Made by a program: the position numbers and the translations under genes
Notes under the pieces: generated by a model
What the model was told of the DNA's origin: nothing
Seen by the model: only the letters and a program-made list of their open reading frames with translations
The model's database searches: none
Assembly: GCA_900549055.1 (NCBI GenBank)
Contig: URNB01000102.1
Coordinates: 1 to 7,081, forward strand
Direction: 5' to 3'
DNA length: 7,081 nt
From: an uncultured Oscillospiraceae bacterium
GTDB lineage: Bacteria > Bacillota > Clostridia > Oscillospirales > Acutalibacteraceae
In this document: one piece after another, positions 1 through 5,640 of the stretch
How positions within the stretch are numbered: position 1 is the stretch's first letter
How the letters are laid out: every line of letters begins with the position of its first letter

Positions 1-2
1 CT

Positions 3-8
3 ATTATA
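3..8 (-). promoter_or_regulatory. Possible extended -10 promoter for the next gene to the left
   Basis: Immediately after the terminator the minus strand reads TATGGTATAATAG, containing TATAAT with the TG dinucleotide of an extended -10. No convincing -35 is visible at the right spacing. It would drive a gene beyond the window edge, so it cannot be confirmed here. Confidence 0.35.
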
Positions 9-20
9 CCATATTTACGT

Positions 21-49
21 AAAAAAGCCCAGCTTTTGCTGGACTTTTT
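21..49 (-). terminator. Rho-independent terminator of the operon
   Basis: On the minus strand, AGTCCAGC, a 4-A loop and GCTGGGCT form an 8-bp stem (one G-U pair), with A-rich sequence before and six T after. This is a standard intrinsic terminator about 50 nt beyond the last stop codon. The plus strand also ends in five T, so it may work in both directions. Confidence 0.85.
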
Positions 50-59
50 CGACAGACTG

Positions 60-93
60 AGCACGGCAAATCTCATCAGAGATTTGCCGTGCT
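60..93. terminator. Perfect 15-bp hairpin just after the operon
   Basis: Positions 60-74 and 79-93 are exact reverse complements with a 4-nt loop, starting 6 nt after the last stop codon. On the minus strand no U-tract follows the stem, so alone it would be a poor terminator for this operon but could protect the transcript 3' end. On the plus strand a short run of T follows, so it may end transcription coming from the left. Confidence 0.6.
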
Positions 94-99
94 TTTATA

Positions 100-774
100 C
101 TATAAAAGATATTTTTTCTTTACACGTTCCAAAACCTTTCCGATCGGTTTTGCAAATAGAAGCAGGAATACCACATTTGAAACGGCATAAACAATCGTAA
201 ACTGCACAGCCGATATAACGGCGGCAATATAACGCGATATATTGAAATATCCGTCCGCCCACAGCACCGTCCATACATCCATAAGCAGCGAATACATCAC
301 TCCTGAAACGACGGCATAAATCACCAAGGCAATCTTACTGCGCTTCAGCGGATCTGCCGCAACCCCCGCAATAAATCCTACTATTCCCCAGCTGAACATT
401 TGAAACGGCGTCCAGGGGCCCTGCCCGAAATAAAAATTCGATACGACAGCCGAAAGCGCCCCGGTCATAAAGCCCGCTTCACTGCCGAAATACATTGCGG
501 TAATAACTACCGTTGCGGTAACCGGTTTAAAGCCCGGAATCGGTGCGAAGATAAACCGTCCGATTACGGATATTGCCACCATTACGGCTATAACTGTCAG
601 CCTTCGGACATCGTTTTCACTGTGCTCGAAATGAAGAAAAAACGGGACGCAGGAAAGCACCGTTACGCATAGCGATATCCATGCATACTGTTTTTCCTTA
701 AAAATCAATGCGCCTGACAAAACGACTGCGGGAATCACAAAGCACAGTATTATATAGGACAATCGCTTCTTCAT
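100..774 (-). CDS. ECF transporter substrate-binding membrane (S) component
   Basis: Membrane protein of 224 residues. The S-component core begins near residue 57. It has an AxxxA motif (Ala63-Ala67) in its first helix, the helix that contacts the T component in several S families. FGQGPWTPFQM (116-126) and the following FSWG are typical of vitamin-type ECF S components. Helices are predicted near 58-77, 84-106, 124-142, 147-170 and 182-208. About 55 residues with two further hydrophobic segments (7-25, 30-48) precede the core, which is longer than the usual six-helix, 170-200-residue form. The start overlaps the ATPase stop by ATGA; the ribosome site (GAGG, 9 nt away) is weak, so translation is probably coupled. 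The family label is secure but the substrate is not visible. The neighbouring transcobalamin-like genes suggest cobalamin or a related corrinoid, making this a functional counterpart, though not a proven homologue, of CbrT. Confidence 0.85.
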   Translation of the reverse strand: MKKRLSYIILCFVIPAVVLSGALIFKEKQYAWISLCVTVLSCVPFFLHFEHSENDVRRLTVIAVMVAISVIGRFIFAPIPGFKPVTATVVITAMYFGSEAGFMTGALSAVVSNFYFGQGPWTPFQMFSWGIVGFIAGVAADPLKRSKIALVIYAVVSGVMYSLLMDVWTVLWADGYFNISRYIAAVISAVQFTIVYAVSNVVFLLLFAKPIGKVLERVKKKYLL

Positions 775-2450
775 TTGCAGATGCCTCTGCTTTTTTCGGC
801 ACAGGAAATAACCTGCGCGACCGTCACCGCGTTTTTCCAGATATTCCGCGCCATGCGGTTGGCGGCGGTAGTGTAAAAATTATTTTCCGAAAAGAATTTT
901 TCCGGCACGGCGGCGGACAGTATCTCTCCGTCAAAGAAAAGGGCGCATCTGTCTGCGTTTTCTGCGGCAAATTCCACATCGTGAGTGACCGTGAGAATCG
1001 TCAAGCCGTCATTTTTAAGATCGATCAGAATTTCCTTCAGTTTTTTCTTTGAATAGGCATCCAAGCCCTTTGTAGGCTCATCGAGCAAAAGTATTTCGGG
1101 CTCAAGCAAAAGCATTTTCGCAATAGCGCACTTTTGCTGCTCGCCTCCGCTCAAATCAAACGGATGCTTGCAAAGAAGCCGCGATATGCCGATTTTTTCG
1201 GCAACCGCGTTGATTTTTTCCCCGCGTTTATCCTTCGGAATATCCAAAGCCTCAAGAATTTCGGCAAAATCCTCACTCACATTGTCCTTAATAAAAACGG
1301 TCAGCGGATTTTGCGGAAGATACGCAAGCTTTTTTCGGTATAAGGAATTGCCCTTATAATCCTTTATAGGCTTCCCGTCAATTAAAACCTTGCCGCGGTA
1401 TGCCTTATTAAGTCCCGATATAACATTGAGCATTGTGGTTTTTCCCGCGCCGTTGCCGCCGAGAACGCAGTAAATTTCACCGCGGTGCACCCGAAGAGAG
1501 GCGGCTCTTAAAATATCCGGCAGATCCCTCTCATAACGGAACCATACGCCCTTCAGCTCTATGGCAATATCCTCGCTCGGTCGGTAATCCTCGTACCTCG
1601 GCTGATAGTCCGTATCGGAAAAATATTTTTGCAGAAACGCCCTGCCCTCCCTTACGGTAAGAGGGCATTCATCATGAATACCGAGAGCGCCGAATATCCT
1701 CACAGCGCTCGGCAGTCCGCAGAGCATCGGTTGATCCTTACGTATTTCGGCAAGCGAAGCGCCGATATCTCTCGGCGGGGCATAAAGCAAAATTCTGCCG
1801 TTTTCCATAACAAGAACCTTATCGGCAATCGGAAAGACCTCCTCAAGCCTGTGCTCAACCAGAATAATCGTAAGCCCCAGCTCCCGATTAAGCTTTTGGA
1901 GCGTTGCGATGAAATCAGCCGCGGCTATCGGGTCCAGCTGACTTGTCGGCTCATCAAGAATCAATATTTCGGGCTGCATTACCATAACCGAAGCCAGATT
2001 CAGAAGCTGCTTCTGACCGCCCGAAAGCTCGTCCGTATTTTTGCGGAACCAGCTTTCTATTCCGAAATAGCCCGCCATTTCCCCGACCCGTCTGCGAATC
2101 ACCTCGGTCGGAATGCCCATATTTTCAAGACCGAAGGCAAGCTCGTGCCAAACCTTATCGGTCACTATCTGATTATCGGGATTCTGAAGAACATAACCGA
2201 TCTCACAGGCGCTCATTTTTTCGTCAAGCTCCTGCTGCAAAATTCCCTTATAATATATTTCTCCGCTTACATTGCCCGCGGGAGCCAATTCCCTTTTGAG
2301 CAATTTAAGCAGAGTAGTTTTGCCGCAGCCCGATTCGCCGCAGACAACTATGAACTCCCCACTTTCAAGCGACAAATTTACGCGCTCCACCGCATTTTGT
2401 TCCGCTTCGGCATAACGGAAGCTCAAATCCTCGATACGCAATATTTCCAT
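771..2450 (-). CDS. Fused double ATPase of an ECF transporter (EcfA-EcfA')
   Basis: Protein of 559 residues with two complete ABC ATPase domains in one chain, replacing the usual EcfA/EcfA' heterodimer. Domain 1: Walker A GESGCGKTT (38-46), Q-loop Gln 89, signature LSGGQ (142-146), Walker B ILILDEP (162-168), switch His 200. Domain 2: Walker A GGNGAGKTT (331-339), Q-loop Gln 380, signature LSGGE (433-437), Walker B ILLLDEP (453-459), switch His 490. All catalytic residues are present in both halves, so both sites should hydrolyse ATP. The linker runs about 235-292. Fused ATPases of this kind are known in ECF systems such as YkoD. It is cytoplasmic and docks on the EcfT protein encoded just upstream. 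The gene overlaps ecfT by 28 nt and the S-component gene by ATGA. Automatic annotation often labels such proteins as cobalt or thiamine ABC ATPases by default; no substrate can be read from this subunit. Confidence 0.92.
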   Translation of the reverse strand: MEILRIEDLSFRYAEAEQNAVERVNLSLESGEFIVVCGESGCGKTTLLKLLKRELAPAGNVSGEIYYKGILQQELDEKMSACEIGYVLQNPDNQIVTDKVWHELAFGLENMGIPTEVIRRRVGEMAGYFGIESWFRKNTDELSGGQKQLLNLASVMVMQPEILILDEPTSQLDPIAAADFIATLQKLNRELGLTIILVEHRLEEVFPIADKVLVMENGRILLYAPPRDIGASLAEIRKDQPMLCGLPSAVRIFGALGIHDECPLTVREGRAFLQKYFSDTDYQPRYEDYRPSEDIAIELKGVWFRYERDLPDILRAASLRVHRGEIYCVLGGNGAGKTTMLNVISGLNKAYRGKVLIDGKPIKDYKGNSLYRKKLAYLPQNPLTVFIKDNVSEDFAEILEALDIPKDKRGEKINAVAEKIGISRLLCKHPFDLSGGEQQKCAIAKMLLLEPEILLLDEPTKGLDAYSKKKLKEILIDLKNDGLTILTVTHDVEFAAENADRCALFFDGEILSAAVPEKFFSENNFYTTAANRMARNIWKNAVTVAQVISCAEKSRGICK

Positions 2451-3304
2451 ACAAGAGCCTCCTTTACTTCGATAATAAACGGACAAAACGATAAAATTCC
2501 GAACGCGGCATAAACCGATACCGCAAAGGGAGTCACGGGAAGCCGGCTTATGCGCGGATAATAGTAAAAATCAAGCTTTGAAAACGCGAAGCCCGCTAAA
2601 GTGAACATAAGAAGCGCCGCGCAGATTGCCAAAAGAATTCCGTCATGCGTATGAAAACGGAAGAGTGAAAAGCTGCTTCTGCCCTTCATTCCGTAGCCCC
2701 TTGCCCTCATTGAATCCGAGGTCTCCATAGAATTTTCAATCGATCTTGATATCATAGCCGTGAATACGCGCCCGGCATTTTTGATTTTGTCGGTATAGCT
2801 TTTGGATGAGTACAGCCCCATTGCTTTTTGAGCCCTGCTCACCGTCTTCATCTGCCGCTTAAACCTCGGGACGAATCGGAGCGCCATTGACAAAACAAGA
2901 GATAGCTTGGGAACGGCTCTGCCGAAAAGATAAAGAAATTTATCGCTCGACATAACGGCACCGAAGGCTTTGCACCACAGCATAACTCCGATTACCGTAA
3001 CCGCAATGGCGGCACCGTAAATAAACGCCTCTGCTGTTACGGGGTTTCCGTTCAGGAAAAACAGCGGGGTCACGCCGTTATGCGAGAACAGCGGATTGGT
3101 AACCGCTACCATTAAAAACATCGGGACATAAAAGCCGATATCCGAAAGCACCTGACGCCTGCGCGATATGATTGCCGAAAAGGCGCAGGCACCGAGCAGC
3201 GCCGAAAGCTGCAAAACGGGATTCGGCACAAACATCACAACCAGAATCACCGATAAAAAATATGTCATAAGCACCGTTGGGTGATAATTTCCGAACGCCC
3301 TCAT
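2423..3304 (-). CDS. ecfT: ECF transporter transmembrane (T) component, EcfT family
   Basis: Integral membrane protein of 293 residues with hydrophobic segments near 11-30, 32-47, 56-70, 92-115, 222-243 and 257-277. It couples ATP hydrolysis on the fused ATPase to movement of the S component. The cytoplasmic coupling region shows the two family motifs: SRAQKAMG at 156-163 and SMRARGYG at 198-205. The second has the canonical Ala-Arg-Gly. The first reads Ala-Met-Gly, so the usual arginine is absent there. The length is a little above the typical 260-270 residues. The start overlaps the preceding stop by ATGA, with a GTGAGG ribosome site upstream. The last 28 nt overlap the ATPase gene and contain its ribosome binding site. 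The T and A genes sit in one operon with an S gene, which indicates a dedicated (group I-like) ECF transporter rather than a shared module. Confidence 0.88.
   Translation of the reverse strand: MRAFGNYHPTVLMTYFLSVILVVMFVPNPVLQLSALLGACAFSAIISRRRQVLSDIGFYVPMFLMVAVTNPLFSHNGVTPLFFLNGNPVTAEAFIYGAAIAVTVIGVMLWCKAFGAVMSSDKFLYLFGRAVPKLSLVLSMALRFVPRFKRQMKTVSRAQKAMGLYSSKSYTDKIKNAGRVFTAMISRSIENSMETSDSMRARGYGMKGRSSFSLFRFHTHDGILLAICAALLMFTLAGFAFSKLDFYYYPRISRLPVTPFAVSVYAAFGILSFCPFIIEVKEALVWKYCVSRI
2458..2465 (-). promoter_or_regulatory. Strong ribosome binding site inside the ecfT gene, setting the ATPase start
   Basis: The minus strand reads AAAGGAGG, 7 nt before the ATG at 2450. It is the best Shine-Dalgarno match in the window and lies within the coding end of the T-component gene. 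It argues for the start at 2450 over the in-frame ATG at 2486, which would add twelve residues without homology to ABC ATPases. Confidence 0.88.
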
Positions 3305-3855
3305 TTTTCCTCACCGCCTACAAAATAACAGCCCACATCCGTACCGAGGCTGCAGGTATATACCCATTCGATGACCTGACCGTCCCGCAGCTTATATTTG
3401 GAACAGCCATAATTCGGGAACTCGCCGTCCACACGGTACATCCAGCCCGACAGCGGCCCGCAGGAGAATTCGTAAAGATAGTTTATACCCTGAATATATA
3501 CGCTCCCATAGCTGTTTTCATCTGCCCCCTGAAATTCCATTTGTATCCTGTTATAGCGCACGGCTCTGTCCAAAATATCAAAAACTGTATCGCCCTCGCG
3601 CAGCACATATTCGGTTTCGGGGAGGATAATGCCGTCGGGCGGAACAAATTCATCGGATTGCAGGGCGGGCTCGAGATTGCCGTAATTATCAAGTATCGTA
3701 TCACAGCGGATACTGATTTTAACCGTTTCACTCTCGGAGGTTATATCGTCGATATGCGTAAGATAATACTCGTCCACCGATTGAATATGCGTACCGTTGA
3801 TAACCGCCGCAACGATCAGAATAATCGCAAATACCGCAAGAATATCCTTTTTCAT
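3301..3855 (-). CDS. Small exported DUF4430 (transcobalamin C-terminal-like) protein
   Basis: Protein of 184 residues. MKKD followed by a hydrophobic stretch (5-19) gives a signal peptide or uncleaved N-terminal membrane anchor; there is no lipobox Cys. The rest is a beta-rich DUF4430 domain: VKISIRCDTILDN at 45-57, GDTVFDIL at 88-95, then SGWMY at 136-140, PNYG at 147-150, LRDGQVIEW at 156-164 and VYT. This core is clearly related to the matching segment of the wall-anchored protein encoded first in the operon. The family is the small domain that closes over cobalamin in transcobalamin and intrinsic factor. It lies directly after the barrel gene, so the two may together rebuild the two-domain clamp as separate chains. 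It has five cysteines, four of them (132, 151, 168, 176) in the C-terminal half. It overlaps the transporter gene start by ATGA, which ties it to uptake. Binding to the barrel protein and the identity of the ligand are inferences. Confidence 0.8.
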   Translation of the reverse strand: MKKDILAVFAIILIVAAVINGTHIQSVDEYYLTHIDDITSESETVKISIRCDTILDNYGNLEPALQSDEFVPPDGIILPETEYVLREGDTVFDILDRAVRYNRIQMEFQGADENSYGSVYIQGINYLYEFSCGPLSGWMYRVDGEFPNYGCSKYKLRDGQVIEWVYTCSLGTDVGCYFVGGEEK

Positions 3856-3876
3856 ATCGACCCCCCTTTTTTCGTT
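3856..3876 (-). promoter_or_regulatory. Only intergenic gap in the operon, with a ribosome binding site
   Basis: These 21 nt separate the barrel gene from the small DUF4430 gene and are the only non-coding bases between genes in the operon. On the minus strand they contain an AGGGGGG ribosome binding site ending 5 nt before the ATG at 3855. I see no hairpin or promoter here, so the downstream genes probably depend on the upstream promoter. Confidence 0.7.
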
Positions 3877-5640
3877 TTATTCGTTGCTATAAAGCGACGC
3901 CAGCTTCTCCATTTCGACTTCTTTTTTTCTGCGCCTTATTTTAATGCGGCGAATCAGAAGCAACGAAATAGCGGCGGCGATAATACATAAAGCTGCCGCG
4001 ATAATAATCCCGCGGAGCATATTATCAATGCGCGTTTTTGTTTTGATAACATCCTCCCAGCGTTCGATTTTTTGCCTGTCATATTCACTGAGGGCGTTAT
4101 ATCGCTTTACAATGCCGTCCACCGTTTTCTTATCGGAAATTCCCATTTTGTCAAACGGATAAAGCTTTTGCTTTATATCCGAATTTATGGAATCTATTTC
4201 AGCCCGAAGCGCCGCTATTTCCGCCTTCGCCTCTGTGAGCTTTTTAAGATATTCGGCTTTTTCATCAAAATCCTCACTTTGCTCAAGCTTTTCAAGCAGG
4301 GTTATGACCGTAACATACTGCTCTGTTGTAAGCCTTGAGGGCAGCTTATCCGCCGCCTCGCGGTCTGAAGCGGAAAAGTACAGAATCGGCATATCCCCCT
4401 TTGTATCTTGCGCCGTTTTTCCGTCATCGCGGGGCGTTTTGCCATCGGCAGCCGCAGGCTTTTTATCAGCTTCGGCTGCCGAAGCTGCGGTTTTATTATC
4501 AGCCGCGGACGCTTTATCCGCACCTTTTACGGCAGTATATCTTCCGAAATTGTAAAGCGGGCTTTGTCCCCTTTGCTGCCGTATTACTGCAGCCAGAGCA
4601 TACAAAACCTGCTCTCCCGCCATGGAGTTGGACTTACCGGGCTTTGATGAGGGATTATCCTTATCATAAGCATAGGAATGCGTAAAGCCGCCGTCGGGCA
4701 TTCGGTATTTTAAAATGCCGTCGAGCAGCGTTTTCCCGTTTTTTATAAAACGGGGATCCTTTTGCGGATCTATATTAAGGCTGCAAAGCGCCGCCGCGAC
4801 CTGCGCGGTGCTTTCGGCGTTTTGCGTGCCCCAGCTCATGAAGTCGCCGTCCTCGGTTTGTAAAAGAGAGAGACAGGAAAGAGCCTCATTAACAATCTGC
4901 TTTACCGTTCGGCTGACCTGCTTTTTTTCCGATTTCAGCTGATATGTATACGACTTTCCAGAATTATAATACGGTGCCAATGCCTGCACTGCCATAGCCG
5001 TTATATCGGGGTCTGAGTTCTTGCCCGTCAGCGCAAAGCCGCCGTCCGACAGCTGTCGGCAAAGAATTTCGGTTATAATGTCGTCGCGTGAATAAAAGCT
5101 GCCGTTCGGTATCTCATAATGCATTGAATCAAGCGCTATAAGTCCCCATATCCAGCCGTTTATACCCTGCCTGCCGAGAGATACGGTCTTTCCCCTGTCG
5201 TATGTTCCGTCCGCTATTAAATTTATCGGATTTCCGTTCTTATCCCTGCCGAAATTCGTAGGATCTCCGCCGGCTGCCAGCACTGCAAGGCTTATCCTGT
5301 GCCATTCGGTCGCCTTTGAGGCTGAAAGCTTGTTTTCTTCCCTGTAGCGTTTTTCAACCTCCGCCTTTAAAACAGCAAGGTAGCGGTCGTAATTCTCCGC
5401 GATTCCGAGCCTGCTCATGCCTATCGGATACCAATCCCCCGGCGTTGTGCCCGCAAGGCTTAAAAATTTATCGTTAAAAAACGTGCCGCCGTCGGTCACT
5501 CCGTTATCGAGCTTCTTCCAATCTATAATACCGTTCGCAATGCCCGAAAGCTCATCGCTCCCCTTATAGCCTGCGGCAGACGCGGGAATATAAACAAGCA
5601 GGCAAAGAACCGCCGCCGTCAGCGAAATAATTCTTTTCAT
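3877..5640 (-). CDS. Membrane-anchored alpha/alpha-barrel protein resembling the N-terminal domain of intrinsic factor/transcobalamin
   Basis: Protein of 587 residues. The signal peptide (1-22) has a likely cut after ASA. Residues about 30-365 form a helical-repeat domain with DGGF-type turns at 199-202, 264-267 and 316-319, each followed by a small-residue helix (ITAMAVQAL at 213-221, STAQVAAAL at 277-285, MAGEQVLYAL at 340-349). This pattern is shared by prenyltransferase/squalene-cyclase repeats and by the alpha6/alpha6 barrel of cobalamin-binding intrinsic factor; the DITAMA segment resembles the DTAAMA-type helix of the latter. I see no DxDD or QW motifs of true terpene cyclases, so a binding role is more likely. 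An Ala/Lys/Asp linker (374-415), a charged heptad-like helical stalk (about 438-540), a membrane helix (544-563) and a basic cytoplasmic tail follow. The start overlaps the previous stop by ATGA with only a weak ribosome site, so translation is probably coupled. Automatic annotation may call it a terpene cyclase. The ligand is inferred from the neighbouring DUF4430 and ECF genes. Confidence 0.8.
   Translation of the reverse strand: MKRIISLTAAVLCLLVYIPASAAGYKGSDELSGIANGIIDWKKLDNGVTDGGTFFNDKFLSLAGTTPGDWYPIGMSRLGIAENYDRYLAVLKAEVEKRYREENKLSASKATEWHRISLAVLAAGGDPTNFGRDKNGNPINLIADGTYDRGKTVSLGRQGINGWIWGLIALDSMHYEIPNGSFYSRDDIITEILCRQLSDGGFALTGKNSDPDITAMAVQALAPYYNSGKSYTYQLKSEKKQVSRTVKQIVNEALSCLSLLQTEDGDFMSWGTQNAESTAQVAAALCSLNIDPQKDPRFIKNGKTLLDGILKYRMPDGGFTHSYAYDKDNPSSKPGKSNSMAGEQVLYALAAVIRQQRGQSPLYNFGRYTAVKGADKASAADNKTAASAAEADKKPAAADGKTPRDDGKTAQDTKGDMPILYFSASDREAADKLPSRLTTEQYVTVITLLEKLEQSEDFDEKAEYLKKLTEAKAEIAALRAEIDSINSDIKQKLYPFDKMGISDKKTVDGIVKRYNALSEYDRQKIERWEDVIKTKTRIDNMLRGIIIAAALCIIAAAISLLLIRRIKIRRRKKEVEMEKLASLYSNE
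4396..4521 (-). repeat. Low-complexity Ala/Lys/Asp linker coding region
   Basis: Encodes residues 374-415 of the barrel protein. Short irregular units of Ala, Lys and Asp (such as ADKKPAAADGKT) separate the barrel from the helical stalk. It is best read as a flexible extracellular hinge. There is no exact nucleotide repeat. Confidence 0.55.

Noticed and set aside
93..107. Possible plus-strand promoter (TATACT-like) after the hairpin
   Set aside because: No plus-strand gene follows, and the AT-rich match is explained by the end of the S-component gene.
2451..2486. In-frame upstream start of the ATPase gene at 2486
   Set aside because: The added residues do not look like an ABC ATPase N-terminus, and AAAGGAGG sits 7 nt before the ATG at 2450.
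1629..2513. Long plus-strand open frame opposite the ATPase gene
   Set aside because: It has no recognisable domain and lies opposite an ATPase with every catalytic motif intact. It is a shadow of that gene.
3277..3990. Plus-strand open frame opposite the small DUF4430 gene
   Set aside because: It runs opposite two well-supported gene ends and a start, with no ribosome binding site or known family. It is a shadow.
3877..5640. Terpene cyclase or prenyltransferase enzyme
   Set aside because: The repeats fit the fold, but the DxDD and QW motifs of cyclases are not seen, the protein is exported and membrane-anchored, and its neighbours are binding and transport genes.
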